Source: Symsagittifera roscoffensis
Lineage: Eukaryota > Xenacoelomorpha > Acoela > Convolutidae
Length of the DNA: 64,000 nucleotides
NCBI RefSeq assembly: GCF_963678635.1
Contig: NC_087063.1
Span: 68,364,727-68,428,726, forward strand
Reading direction: 5' to 3'
Below are positions 1 to 12,189 of this stretch, piece by piece. The notes under the pieces are model-generated. The model was not told the origin of the DNA and did no database searches. It saw nothing but the letters and a program-made list of their open reading frames with translations. The translations under genes and the position numbers were made by a program. Every line of letters starts with the position of its first letter. Position 1 is the first letter of the stretch.

Positions 1-594
1 CTTAAATTGGGCCTCTACCGTGACCAGAACAAAAGATTTACGTCTGATTTTTGCGCTGGTCTCGAAAATCATGCTCATACCGAGCATAAGTCAAACAATG
101 AGACCATAGATAGATTTCTAAAACATCAAATTTCAGCCGAAACTTTGAAAAGGGAAAATGATTTTCAATTGATTTATAGTAACACCTATACTCATTGCCG
201 CCGCATCACTAATAAGGCCCACATGTTCCGAAATCAATTTAAATTAGAACAGCCTATAAAAGAAGGCACAAAAGTGTTACTAGAAAATAAATCCAAACCA
301 CTATTAAAATCTCAAAAGCTTCTGAATTTACGATCTGGACTTTATACCGTAATTGAAAAAATCACGGAAGTTACGTACGGAATTCAAAATGACTTCAAAA
401 ACGAAAAAAAGATTGTCCACCGCAATCATATTGTTGAATACTTCCCCAAAGAACAACAAATGCCCAAACTATTGCAAGAGTACTCTAGTGAGTTACTTTC
501 AAGTGATTTTTATGATCATATAACAAACCAACAAATCAACTCTTTCAACCCTAAACAGGCTCAAAATCTATTACCAGTTTTGGCCAGTAGTTAA
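1..594 (+). pseudogene. Integrase C-terminal region of Ty3/gypsy-like pol, copy A (cut by window edge)
   Basis: Open from the window edge to the stop at 592-594. It is nearly identical to the integrase C-terminal segments at 7,741 and 10,921 (shared block around DQNKR.TSDFCAGL), so it is the far end of a pol whose catalytic part lies left of the window. In the family this part follows the DDE core and binds DNA. Copy A reads through positions where copies B and C are broken (for example 4,727 in copy B), so it is the best preserved version of this segment. The integrase tail continues in other frames after 594. It is a transposon remnant rather than a host gene; the exact domain border is an inference. 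Confidence 0.75.
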
Positions 595-1133
595 CATTGG
601 TTATCAGCAAATGACCTATCAGAACCCTACAAATGAGGATCAAAATAAAACCATCATACATGAACAATCATTGGATTCAGGCAGAGAAACCATGCATTTA
701 AGAACCTTGTTCGATGCGACAGCAATTGACCAAAATCTTCGACCTATTCGAAGTTTGTTTCCCTATCCTATTGATAAAACCCCTATCCTTCTGTTAGTTA
801 ATCTAGTAGTTATGGCCACCGCCGCCTACCTGGCCGCAGTATAAGTCCTAACACTAGCCATTCGAATGATTTTTGCCGCCCCCACCCCAGTATAACAACA
901 CAATATAATATTCCCCCTCGTCCTGCTGATTTTTCTCGTTTTTTTGAATCATCAGATAGCTTTGCTGATGGAAAAAATATCCCTCATAGCTCTCAGGAAA
1001 GTTTTTTGAGAACACTCGATGCGCACCTGGATCACTTTCCGAATCTAAAAGACCTAAGCGGACAAATCGTCCTTCAAACTTTTATGGATCTACAATTCCA
1101 TCTAGTTTAATTGGTAATTTTAAAAAGAAATAA
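595..1133 (+). pseudogene. Pol C-terminal tail, copy A, split over three frames
   Basis: An ORF at 611-844 (77 aa) is repeated almost unchanged at 11,535-11,768. Reading then shifts frame twice: about 801-1,000 in one frame, then to the stop at 1,131-1,133 in another. The last frame contains SKRPKRTNRPSNFYGS, a basic Arg/Pro stretch followed by F-Y-G, which is how many Ty3/gypsy integrases end; compare RRSSRNVGPPKFYG in the element at 42.6-43.1 kb. I therefore read the region as the disrupted integrase tail. The alternative is that 611-844 is a small separate ORF, because its end is hydrophobic (LLLVNLVVMATAAYLAAV) and it is well conserved between copies A and D. Confidence 0.5.
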
Positions 1134-1260
1134 TAAATACTTAGTATTTATTTGGCCAACCATATTTTTTGTAAATTCTTTTTTAATGGCCTTTCCCTTT
1201 TTATTATTGTTTTTTTTGTAATTAAACACCAAAAAACTCCAAAAATACAATATATTTACA

Positions 1261-1992
1261 TTAAACTTGAAACAATTTTTTTTGAATAGGCGATTTTGTA
1301 TCCGTAAAGGATTTGATCAATTTCAGAGCCGCCATCTTTTCGAGAGAATTCTCCGCGGCACTATTCAGGCTCCTCACTGCAAGCTGCAGAACTGAATAGG
1401 GACGCAACCATGCTTGGTAAATCTCCCCCAACATTAATTCCAACTCTTTTTTTCTTGTGAAGTCATCTTCACTATTCGGCATTTTAAAGAATTTTTCTTG
1501 AAACTAAAACAAAAAGATATACACATTTCTATGTTGTCATTCCACTTAAGTAAATTTTTTTTCTATTTCTATTTTTAAATGTGGTGTATAGTAGAAAAAA
1601 CTTACATCCTGCACAAAGAGTAAGGACAAAAAATCCATTGTCTCCTTTGAGACCATATCGTCTCGAATCCATGGACTCCAGACTTTCTTGGCAAGAGATT
1701 TGCTCTGCATTGAGCATAACTTAAACACCTCTCCGGCATTCAGTACTGGATGCCTCCAGATGAAGCTCCATAAACAGCATTATCTCCATTGGCGTCAAAT
1801 TCACTCCCTTCTCAACCAGCCCATCATATATCCCTACCCTCCTTTCAACTGCCTTGTCCCCAGCAAGGCGTCGTATTTGAAGTCCAAATCGTCAAGTAAA
1901 TCTAAAAAAATTTCTCCGGAAAGTCCACTAAATTATCTTCCGGCTCGACAAAATTCATTTCTAATGACAGAAAACTTTTTGTTAAAAAATAG
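1261..1992 (-). pseudogene. Two-exon gene on the opposite strand inside the retroelement, copy A
   Basis: On the minus strand, an exon at 1,992-1,606 is bounded by an acceptor (TTTATCAG) and a donor (GAT|GTAAGT). A 102-bp intron (1,605-1,504) ends in TTGTTTTAG. The last exon (1,503-1,261) stays in frame and ends in TAA. The second exon starts FQEEFF/MPNSEDDFTRKKEL-like and is rich in charged residues; the first contains the WSPW and ELYELCSMQSK-type motifs. I do not recognise the family. Copy A has lost a base near 1,867, which breaks the first exon. The copy at 12.2-12.9 kb keeps the same intron size and splice sites but differs by amino-acid changes in frame, which supports real past coding. 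It could be a captured host gene or an element-encoded antisense gene. Confidence 0.55.
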
Positions 1993-2487
1993 CTGATAAA
2001 TAAATTTTAACCGAAAGAGCAATAAAATGATTTTGCTTTTAGTCTTTTTTTATGAAGAGATGTTTTTCTTTTTTGTCCTCCTCCAATCGGGAAGAGGAAA
2101 GAGGAATGCAGTTGTTAAAAATTAACAACAGAATAAACGAGATAAATTGTTTCGCTGCTACATCTTAACAAATCAAAAAATGAGTGGAAAAACTACGACA
2201 TTAAAACACGAGTGGAAAAACCACAACATCAAAAAACGAACACCGAACGAAATACGACATAAAACGAGTCAACTCCGATAAACGCCGGTAAACAACGGCC
2301 AATCAGAGCTTAGATTTGCAAAAAAGCAAAAACAGCCTTCAAAATCTAACTGAAATACAGTTACTTTCACTCCAACTCAATTTCACATTTGGAATTCTAA
2401 ACGTCCTCTCTCCATTTAATAAAATCTCCTGAATTCTCAACTAAAAAAAATCTAACTCAGATTCGTCATCGAAAAAATAACCACAAA
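1993..2487 (+). promoter_or_regulatory. Leader and possible divergent promoter between the antisense gene and env, copy A
   Basis: No convincing ORF. It contains two imperfect direct repeats of a GAGTGGAAAAACnACnACAT type motif (about 2,181-2,235) and a CCAAT box in a good context (GGCCAATCAGAGC, about 2,297-2,309). It lies between the minus-strand gene and the plus-strand env start and is repeated in every 1.23 kb unit, so it may drive one or both directions. Promoter activity is inference; only the motifs are seen. Confidence 0.35.
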
Positions 2488-2689
2488 ATGACAAATCCCA
2501 ACAGTGAACTACAGGAAAGTGAAATGATGGATGAAGATCTCGTTCTAACAGCTCTCGAGGCTTTGCTTAAATTGAGTACTATAAAAAATTCGTTTGCTAT
2601 CATTCACCACCAAAAAACAAATTTGCAACAAATTTATTTGGTTGGTCTTTTAATTCTAATAATCTTTTCAAATCAGATCTCAGCATTTG
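2488..2689 (+). pseudogene. 5' end of env, copy A, cut and joined to pol
   Basis: Starts at ATG 2,488 with an acidic N-terminus followed by a strong hydrophobic stretch (IYLVGLLILIIFSNQISAF), which reads as a signal peptide. At about 2,689 the env sequence stops and reverse-transcriptase sequence (PGKLMRYAF) begins. It matches the start of the long env at 20,805. The breakpoint here differs from those of the next two copies, indicating a later deletion across the junction. Confidence 0.65.
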
Positions 2690-4856
2690 CCCGGTAAATT
2701 AATGAGATATGCTTTCGAACCCCTCATTAAAGAAAAAAAGCAGTTTCTTACATAGACGACACTCTGTTACAGAGTCAAAACAAAAATGAAATGTTTGACA
2801 CAATTGGAGAATATCATTTTCTGTTACGGAAAGCTAACTTAAAAGCTGCCCTTGACAAAACTTTTTTCTTCTTAAGAAAAGTTAATTTTCTAGGCCATGT
2901 TGTCTCTAAAGATGGTCTTTCTCAAATCGCTTCACGAATTGTTGATATAAAAAAAGTGAAATCCCCCGAATCAAAAGCAGAAATTCAAGGTCTATTAGTG
3001 TGTCATGGGATTCTACAGCACATATATCATCAACTTTCTTGTAGATGCAAAATGTCTACATGAACTGGCAAACAGTAACGATAAGTTTCAATGGCTACCA
3101 TGCCACCAAGAGGTTTTTCAAAAAACTGAAAGACAAGTTCTGTCATGATGTTTCAAATGCTATACCTAATATAAACTACCCATTCCATATTCACGCCGAC
3201 TCCTCAAATGTAGGAACCGGGTGCATACTCATCCAAGGATTTCCTCAAGGGAAAAGAATTGTTGCTGCCAAGTCTAGAGTCTTTGATAAAGCCGAGTAGA
3301 AAAAGTCTACTCAACATCGTGAACCATGCGGAATAATATCTGCTTTGCAAACCTATGAATTCTACATCATAGGTTCACCCTTTCCTCTATACCTATATTG
3401 TGATCACAGAATTTTTTTCTTCTTATGGTCCAGAAAGGGACAACTTTCTCATAGATTCTTCAAATATCAAGTCGTATTGACAAAATTCAACAAATTGAAA
3501 ATAATCTATACCCCAGGTTCAAACCTAGCCTTTCTTGACCTATTGAGCCGAAATGTGCCCATCGCTGATATTAAAAAATACCAACTCGAACACAAAACCA
3601 TTCCGAATGATATAAAGTTCATAGTAGACAATGGAGAACAAATTTGTTATTCAGTTCTCCACAAAGATAATAACAAAATATTTCAAAACAATTGCTATCC
3701 AGTCATTGCTCAAGTGCAAGGCAGAAAAAAGAAAATAATCAATTTAAGTGACAAAGGAGAGACTTCATCATTGAAGATGCTCCAGAATATTTTGAGGATT
3801 CTTGTAGTGCGATTCAAAATATAACAGATTTCTTCCGACTTGGTAAACAAATCAACCAAATCAAACGACTATCTATACCAGTTATAAACGATGAAAACAT
3901 TTATGAAGAAATTCCAGATGAAGTATCTGCACTTGATGATCCCTTGGAAAATTCAGAATGGCTTGATTTATTTGAAAGCAAGGTTGAGAAAAACCTTCTC
4001 AACGATCTGGTTAAAGCAAAAACTGAATTTGCAACCAAAACAAGATCTTTGAAGTTAATTGAACCTCTAGATCTCCAATCTGAAGAGAATAAATCTGATT
4101 CTCGTCAACTGATAGCTAAAATGACCGACTTTGCTAAAGAAGCAAATTTAGATGTTGAAACAATTACGCAAGAGCAGTGTAACGATACTGTAATGATAGA
4201 CATCAAAAATTGCTTAAAGCAAAACGAAAAGCCAGAAAGAAACAAAAAAAATCTTTATCGCAAAGAAAAAGGATCAAAAGCTTATATCAGGCAATTTAAA
4301 TTATTATTCATTGAAGACCAACGTGATCGGGAATAACACTGAGACCAAGAAATACATACTCGCCTTGGACTAACGGAAAAATCGAAGTACAGAATAAACT
4401 TTTAACCTAGTGCTTTCGACATTTCTTGAGTACCTCAGGCTCAAACTGGTCTGAAGTAACAAATTAATTTGCGTTGGCTCATAACACAGCTATTAATTCA
4501 AGTACAGGCTACACTCCATATGAGGTTGTCTTTGGCATAAAACCTCAGGTTCCCCTTAGCCTTAAATAAGGCCTCTACCATGACCAAAACAAAAGATGTA
4601 CGTCTGATTTTTGCGTTGGTCTCGAAAATCATGCTCATACCGAGCATAAGTCAAACAATGAGACCATAGATAGATTTCTAAAAAATCAAATTTCAGCCAA
4701 AATTATGAAAAGTAAAAATGATTTTTAATTGATTTATAGTAACACCTATACTCATTGCCGCCGCATCACTGATAAGGCCCACATATTCCAAAATCAATTT
4801 AAATTAGAACGGCCTAAAAAAAAGGCACAAAAGTGTTACTAGAAAACGAATCCAAA
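2690..4856 (+). pseudogene. Pol copy B: RT thumb, RNase H, spacer and deleted integrase
   Basis: The RT end includes FLGHVVSKDGLSQIASR (the Ty3/gypsy FLGHxVS motif) at about 2,890-2,940. RNase H has the first catalytic Asp in HADSSN, then CDHRIFF and the conserved SRN after the domain. A Lys/Glu-rich spacer follows (3,944-4,336). At about 4,328 the sequence jumps from the start of integrase to the end of its core, a deletion of roughly 540 bp relative to copy C, which removes the zinc finger and the first catalytic Asp. Stops at 3,298 (TAG) and about 4,409 (TAG), plus frameshifts, make it dead. The TAG at 3,298 is shared with copy C but not D. Confidence 0.8.
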
Positions 4857-5296
4857 CAGCCTTTAAAATCTAACTGAAATACAATTACTTTCACTCCAAC
4901 TCAATTTCACATTTGGAATTCTAAACGTCCCCTCTCCAACTAATCAAATCTCCTGAATTCTCAACTAAAAAAAATCTAACTCAGATTCGTCATCAAAAAA
5001 ACAACCACAAAATGACAAATCTCAACAGTGAACTAGAGGAAAGTGAAATGATGGATAAAGATCCCGTTTTAAAAGCTCTCGAGGATTTGCTTAAATTGAG
5101 TACTAAAAAAAATTCTTTTGCTATCATTCACCACCAAAAACAAATTTGCAACAAATTTATTTGGTTGGTCTTTTAATTCTAATAATCTTTTCAAATCAGA
5201 TCTCAGCATTTGATCTGAAAGATCAATTGTATGCAAACACTGCAAATAATCTTCGGGTGCTCATTTTGATTGTCAATTGATGACTTCTAACAAAAT
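4857..5296 (+). repeat. Leader plus env-start segment between pol copies B and C
   Basis: Begins where integrase sequence (ATCCAAAC) switches to leader sequence (AGCCTT) and ends where env sequence (CTTCTAACAAAAT) switches to RT. It holds the env start (ATG about 5,011) and its signal peptide, disrupted. These two junctions define the head-to-tail repeat. Confidence 0.75.
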
Positions 5297-8034
5297 TGTA
5301 GGTTTCTGTGGATTGAAGCCACTTCCAAATTTACCCGGTAAATTAATGAGATATGCTTTCGGACCCCTCATTAAAGAAAAAAAAGGAATTTCTTACATAG
5401 ACGACACTATGTTACAGATTCAAAACAAAACTGAAATGTTTGACACAATTCGAGAATATCATTTTCTGTTACGGAAAGCTAACTTAAAAGCTGCCCTTGA
5501 CAAAACTTTTTTCTTCTTAAGAAAAGTTAAATTTCTAGGCCATGTTGTCTCTAAAGATGGTCTTTCTCAAATCGCTTCACGAAATGTTGAAATAAAAAAA
5601 TTGAAATCCCCCGAATCAAAAGCAGAAGTTCCAGGTGTATTAGTGTGTCATGGGATTCTACAGCACATATATCATCATGTTTCTTGTAGATGCAAAATGT
5701 CTATATGAACTGGCAAACAGTAACGATAAGTTTCAATGGCTACCATGCCACCAAGAGGTTTTTCAAAAACTGAAAGACAAATTCTGTCATGATATTTCAA
5801 ATGCTATACCTAATATAAACTACCAATTCCATATTCACGCAGACTCCTCAAATGAAGGAACCGGGTGCATACTCATCCAAGACTTTCCTGAAGGGAAAAG
5901 AATTGTTGCTGCCAAGTCTAGAGTCTTTGATAAAGCCGAGTAGAAAAAGTCTACTCAACATCGTGAACCATGCGGAATAATATCTGCTTTGCAAACCTAT
6001 GAATTCTACATCATAGGTTCACCCTTTCCTCTATACCTATATTGTGATCACAGAATTTTTTTCTTCTTATGGTCCAGAAAGGGACAACTTTCTCATAGAT
6101 TCTTCAAATATCAAGTCGTATTGACAAAATTCAACAAATTGAAAATAATCTATACCCCAGGTTCAAACCTAGCCTTTCCTGACCTATTGAGCCGAAATGT
6201 GCCCATCGCTGATATTAAAAAATACCAACTCGAACACAAAACCATTCCGAATGATAAAAAGTTCATACTAGACAATGGAGAACAAATTTGTTATTCAGTG
6301 CTCCACAAAGATAATAACAAAATATTTCAAAACAATTGCTATCCAGTCATTGCTCAAGTGCAAGGCAGAAAAAAGAAAATAATCAATTTAAGTGACAAAG
6401 GAGAGACTTCATCATTGAAGATGCTCCAGAATATTTTGAGGATTCTTGTAGTGCGATTCAAAATATAACAGATTTCTTCCGACTTGGTAAACAAATCAAC
6501 CAAATCAAACGACTATCTATACCAGTTATAAACGATGAAAACATTTATGAAGAAATTCCAGATGAAGTATCTGCACTTGATGATCCCTTGGAAAATTCAG
6601 AATGGCTTGATTTATTTGAAAGCAAGGTTGAGAAAAACCTTCTCAACGATCTGGTTAAAGCAAAAACTGAATTTGCAACCAAAACAAGATCTTTGAAGTT
6701 AATTGAACCTCTAGATCTCCAATCTGAAGAGAATAAATCTGATTCTCGTCAACTGATAGCTAAAATGACCGACTTTGCTAAAGAAGCAAATTTAGATGTT
6801 GAAACAATTATGCAAGAGCAGTGTAACGATACTGTAATGATAGACATCAAAAATTGCTTAAAGCAAAACGAAAAGCCAGAAAGAAACAAAAAAATCTTTA
6901 TCGCAAAGAAAAAAAATCAAAAGCTTATATCAGGCAATTTAAATTATTATTCATTGAAGACCAACGTGATCTTCGATGTATTAATGAATATAATGATGAC
7001 TATACTAAGAGTCCAAAAATTTGCTTACCTATCTCCCTAGTGCTAAACTGCTTTGAGTTAGCTCATAAGCATCCTCTTAGCGGTCATCACGATTAAACAA
7101 AAATTTTGGAAATATTCAAAAGATATTCCTATTGGCCAGGACTCTATAGATGGGTCAACATGCTCATTCATGATTGTCTAGAATGCCAGAAGAATCAGCC
7201 TAAACGAAAAGACCTGATTGAAGCTTCCTTACAACAATGGGCATAATTAGAAATAATTCCAATGAAAAGGATCCACGTTGATCATAAAGGTCCACTCAGA
7301 CCATCAAGTTACGGCAAAAACTTTTGCTTAGTTGTGATAGATGCCTTCTCTAGATATCTCCAACTATATCCATACATCCACTCAGACTCTAAAAAACCAT
7401 TAAGCTCTTAGAGAAATACATCACAACCTTTGGTATTCCACAACAAAATATTCATGATAATGGTAGTGCATTCATGAGTAACATTTTTGCTCATTATTCC
7501 TCTGAATTGGGAATAACACTGAGACCAAGAAATACATACTCGCCTTGGACTAACGGAAAAATCGAAGTCCAGAATAAACTTTTAACCTAGTGCTTTCGAT
7601 ATTTCTTGAGTACCTCAGGCTCAAACTGGTCTGAATTAACAAACTAATTTGCATTGGCTCATAACACCGTTATTAATTCAAGTAAAGGCTACACTCCATA
7701 TGAGGTTGTCTTTGGCATAAAACCTCAGGTTCCCCTTAGCCTTAAATTAGGCCTCTACATGACCAAAACAAAAAATGTACGTCTGATTTTTGCGCTGGTC
7801 TCGAAAAGGATGCTCATACCGAGCATAAGTCAAACAATGAGACCATAGATAGATTTCTAAAAAATCAAATTTCAGCCGAAATTATGAAAAGTAAAAATGA
7901 TTTTTAATTGATTTATAGTAACACCTATACTCATTGCCGCCGCATCACTGATAAGGCCCACATATTCCAAAATCAATTTAAATTAGATCGGCCTAAAAAA
8001 AGGCACAAAAGTGTTACTAGAAAACGAATCCAAA
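5297..8034 (+). pseudogene. Pol copy C: RT end, RNase H, spacer, integrase
   Basis: Starts inside RT with CGLKPLPNLPGKLMRYAF, then YIDDTM (the polymerase Y-x-D-D box) at about 5,395, FLGHVVS, RNase H (HADSSN) and LSRN. Integrase follows with an HHCC-type zinc finger (HKHPLSGHH, CLECQ; about 7,060-7,200) and core residues in HVDHKGPL and IHDNGS, then a Glu in GKIEVQNK. Nonsense codons at 5,941 (TAG), 7,093 (TAA), 7,243 (TAA) and 7,588 (TAG) and several frameshifts inactivate it. The right end is fused to leader sequence at about 8,034, losing the integrase tail and the antisense gene. Confidence 0.8.
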
Positions 8035-8474
8035 CAGCCTTGAAAATCTAACTGAAATACAGTTACTTTCACTCCAACTCAATTTCACATTTGGAATTCT
8101 AAACGTCCCCTCTCCAACTAATCAAATCTCCTGAATTCTCAACAAAAAAAAATCTAACTCAGATTCGTCATCAAAAAAATAACCACAAAATGACAAATCC
8201 CAACAGTGAACTAGAGGAAAATGAAATGATGGATGAAGATCCCGTTCTAACAGTCTCGAGGATTTGCTTAAATTGAGTACTATAAAAAAATTTTTTGCTA
8301 TCATTCACCACCAAAAAACAAATTTGCAACAAATTTATTTGGTTGGTCTTTTAATTCTAATAATCTTTTCAAATCAGATCTCAGCATTTGTTCTGAAAGA
8401 TCAATTGTATGCAAACACTGCAAATAATCTTCGGGTGCTCATTTTGATTGTCAATTGATGACTTCTAACAAAAT
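8035..8474 (+). repeat. Leader plus env-start segment between pol copies C and D
   Basis: Same structure and same two breakpoints as 4,857-5,296. The env start is at ATG 8,190, with a one-base loss soon after it and another downstream. The reading DLKDQLYANT at about 8,391-8,420 keeps a Gln codon that is TAA in all seven 1.23 kb units, so this copy preserves the ancestral base. Confidence 0.7.
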
Positions 8475-10130
8475 TGTAGGTTTCTGTGGATTGAAGCCAC
8501 TTCCAAATTTACCCGGTAAATTAATGAGATATGCTTTCGGACCCCTCATTAAAGAAAAAAAAGCTATTTCTTACATAGACTAGACGACACTCTGTTACAG
8601 ATTCAAAACAAAACTGAAATGTTTGACACAATTCGAGAATATCATTTTCTGTTACGGAAAGCTAACTTAAAAGCTGCCCTTGACAAAACTTTTTTCTTCT
8701 TAAGAAAAGTTAAAATTCTAGGCCATGTTGTCTCTAAAGATGGTCTTTCTCAAATCGCTTCACGAATTGTTGAAATAAAAAAACTGAAATCCCCCGAATC
8801 AAAAGCAGAAGTTCCAGGTGTATTAGTGTGTCATGGGATTCTACAGCACATATATCATCATGTTTCTTGTAGATGCCAAATGTCTATATGAACTGGCAAA
8901 CAGTAACGATAAGTTTCAATGGCTACCATGCCACTAAGAGGTTTTTCAAAAACTGAAAGACAAATTCTGTCATGATATTTCAAATGCTATACCTAATATA
9001 AACTACCAATTCCATATTCACGCCGACTCCTCAAATGAAGGAACCGGGTGCATACTCATCCAAGACTTTCCTGAAGGGAAAAGAATTGTTGCTGCCAACT
9101 CTAGAGTTTTTGATGAAGCCGAGCAGAAAATGTCTACTCATCATCGTGAACCATGCGGAATAATATCTGCTTTGCAAACCTATGAATTCTACATTATAGG
9201 TTCACCCTTTACTCTATACTTATATTGTGATCACAGAATTTTTTTCTTCTTATGGTCCAGAAAAGGACAACTTTCTCATAGATTCTTCAAATATCAAGTC
9301 GTATTGACAAAATTCAACAAATTGAAAATAATCTATACCCCAGGTTCAAACCTAGCCTTTCCTGACCTATTGAGCCGAAATGTGCCCATCGCTGATATTA
9401 AAAAATACCAACTCGAATACAAAACCATTCCGAATGATAAAAAGTTCATTCTAGACAATGGAGAAAAAATTTGTTATTCAGTGCTCCACAAAGATAATAA
9501 CAACATATTTCAAAACGATTGCTATCATGTCATTGCTCAAGTGCAAGACAGAAAAAAGAAATGAATCATTATAAGTGACAAAGGAGAGACTTCATCATTG
9601 AAGATGCTCCAGAATATTTTGAGGATTTTTGTAGTGCGATTCAAAATATAACAGATTTCTTCCGACTTGGTAAACAAATCAACCAAATCAAACGACTATC
9701 TATACCAGTTGTAACCGCTGAAAACATTTATGAAGAAATTTCAGATGAATTATCTGCACTTCATGATCCTTTGGAAAATTCAGAATGGCTTGATTTATTT
9801 GAAAGCAAGGTTGAGAAAAACCTTCTCAACGATCTGGTTAAAGCAAAAACTGAATTTGCGACCAAAACAAGATCTTTGAAATTAATTGAACCTCTAGATC
9901 TCCAATCTGAAGAGAAAAAATCTGATTCTCTTCAACTGATAGCTAAAATGACCGATTTTGCTAAAGAAGCAAATTTAGATGTTGAAACAATTATGCAAGA
10001 GCAGTGTAACGATACTATAATGATAGACATCAAAAATTGCTTTAAGCAAAACGAAAAGCCAGAAAGAAACAAAAAATCTTTATTGCAAAGAAAAAGGATC
10101 AAAAGCTTATATCAGGTTATTTAATTATTA
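8475..10130 (+). pseudogene. Pol copy D: RT end, RNase H and acidic spacer
   Basis: Same order as copy C: GLKPLPNLPG, the YIDD region (disturbed by an inserted base run near 8,576), FLGHVVS-like, HADSSNEGTGC for RNase H, CDHRIFF, LSRN, then a spacer of about 240 codons rich in Lys, Glu and Asn (9,400-10,124). At 9,124 it has CAG where copies B and C have TAG, so D is closer to the ancestor. Its RNase H to spacer ORF (9,130-9,564) is otherwise broken by frameshifts. It cannot make an active polymerase because the N-terminal half of RT is absent. Confidence 0.8.
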
Positions 10131-11399
10131 TTCATTGAAGACCAACGTGATCTTCGATGTATTAATGAATATAATGACGACTAAACTAAGAGTCCAAAAA
10201 TTTGCTTACCCATCTCCCTAGTGCTAAACTGCTATGAGTTTGCTCATAAGCATCCTCTTAGCGGTCATCACGGTGAAACAAAAATTTTGGAAATACTCAA
10301 AAGATATTCCTATTGGCCAGGACTCTATAGATGGGTCAACATGCTCGTTCATGATTGTCTAGAATGCCAGAAGAATCAGCCTAAACGAAAAGACCTGAAT
10401 GAAGCTTCCTTACAACAATGGGCATAATTAGAAATAATTCCAATGAAAAGGATCCACGTTGATCATAAAGGTCCACTCAGACCATCAAGTCACGGCAAAA
10501 ACTTTTGCTTAGTTGTGATAGATGCCTTCTCTAGATATCTCCAACTATATCCATGCATCCATGCAGACTCTAAAGAAACCATTAAGCTCTTAGAGAAATA
10601 CATCACAACCTTTGGTATTCCACAACAAAATATTCATGATAATGGTAGTACATTCATGAGTAACATTTTTGCTCATTGTTCCTCTGAATTGGGAATAACA
10701 CTGAGACCAAAAAATACATACTCGCCTTGGACTAACGGAAAAATCGAAGTCCAGAATAAACTTTTAACCTAGTGCTTTCGACATTTCTTGAGTACCTCAG
10801 GCTCAAACTGGTCTGAATTGACAAATAAATTTGCGTTGGCTCATAACACCGCTACTAATTTAAGTACAGGCTACACTCCATATGAGGATGTCTTTGGCAT
10901 AAAACCTCAGGTTCCCCTTAGCTTTAAATTAGGCCTCTACCATGACCAAAACAAAAGATGTACGTCTGATTTTTGCGCTGGTCTCAAAAATCATGCTCAT
11001 ACCGAGCATAAGTCAAACAATGAGACCATAGATAGATTTCTAAAAAATCAAATTTCAGCCGAAATTTTGAAGAGGAAAAATTATTTTTATTTGATTTATA
11101 GTATCACCTATACTCATTGCCGCCGCGTCAATAATTAGGCCCACATGTTCCGAAATCAATATATAAATTAGAACGGCCTAAAAAAAGGCACAAAAGTGTT
11201 ACTAGAAAACGAATCCAAACCACTATTAAAGTCTCAAAAGCTTCTGAATTTACAATCTGATCCTTATACCGTAATTGAAAAAATCACGGAAGTTACGCAC
11301 GGAATTCAAAATGACTTCACCAACGAAAAAAAGATTCTCCACCGCAATCATATTGCTGAAATTTTCCCCAAAGAACAACAAATGCCCAAACTATTGTAA
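10131..11399 (+). pseudogene. Integrase of pol copy D, the most complete in this cluster
   Basis: The zinc finger lies at 10,230-10,375 with His-His in HKHPLSGHHGE and Cys-Cys in CLECQKN. The core at 10,443-10,772 shows Asp in HVDHKGPL, Asp in IHDNGSTF and Glu in GKIEVQNK, so all three DDE residues are present. The C-terminal region (10,788-11,399) matches copy A. Stops at 10,425 (TAA, after QQWA), 10,770 (TAG, after NKLLT) and 11,136 (TAG) interrupt it. The first two are shared with copy C and so predate the duplication. Confidence 0.8.
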
Positions 11400-12057
11400 G
11401 AATACTCTAGTGATTTACTTTCAAGTGATTTTTATGATCATATATCAAACCAACAAATCAACTCTTTCAAATCTAAACAGGCTGAAAATCTACAATACCA
11501 GTTTTGGCCAGTAGTTAACATTGGTTATCAGCAAATGATCTATCAGAACCCTACAAATGAGGATCAAAATAAAACCATCATACATGAACAATCATTGGAT
11601 TCAGGTAGAGAAACCATGCATTTAAGAACCTTGTTCGATGCGACAGCAATTGACCAAAACCTTCGACCTATTCGAAGTTTGACTCCCTATCCTATTGATA
11701 AAACCCCTATCCTTCTACTAGTTAATCTAGTAGTTATGGCCACCGCCGCCTACCTAGCCGCAGTATAAGTCCTAACACTAGCCATTCGAATAAATTTCGC
11801 CGCCCCCACCCCAGTATAACAACACAATATAATACTCCCCCCGTCCTGCTGATTTTTCTAGGTTATCTGAATCATCAGATAGCTTTGCTGATAGAAAAAA
11901 TATTCCTCATAGCTCTCAGGAAATTTTTTTTGAGAAAACTCGATGCGCACCTGGATCACTTTCCGAATCTAAAAGACCTAAACGGACAAATCGTCCTTCA
12001 AACTTTTATGGATCTACAATTCCATCTAGTTTAATTGTTAAATTTAAAAAGAAATAA
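11400..12057 (+). pseudogene. Pol C-terminal tail, copy D
   Basis: Counterpart of 595-1,133: the 77-aa ORF at 11,535-11,768 is conserved. A frame change then leads to KRPKRTNRPSNFYGS and the stop at 12,055-12,057. Small indels differ from copy A. Confidence 0.5.
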
Positions 12058-12189
12058 TAAATACTTAGTATTTTTTTGGCCAACCATATTTTTTGTAACT
12101 TCTTTTTTAATGGCCTTTCCCTTTTTATTATTATTTTTTGTAATTAAACATCAAAAAACTCCAAAAAAAAAGTATATTTACATTAAACT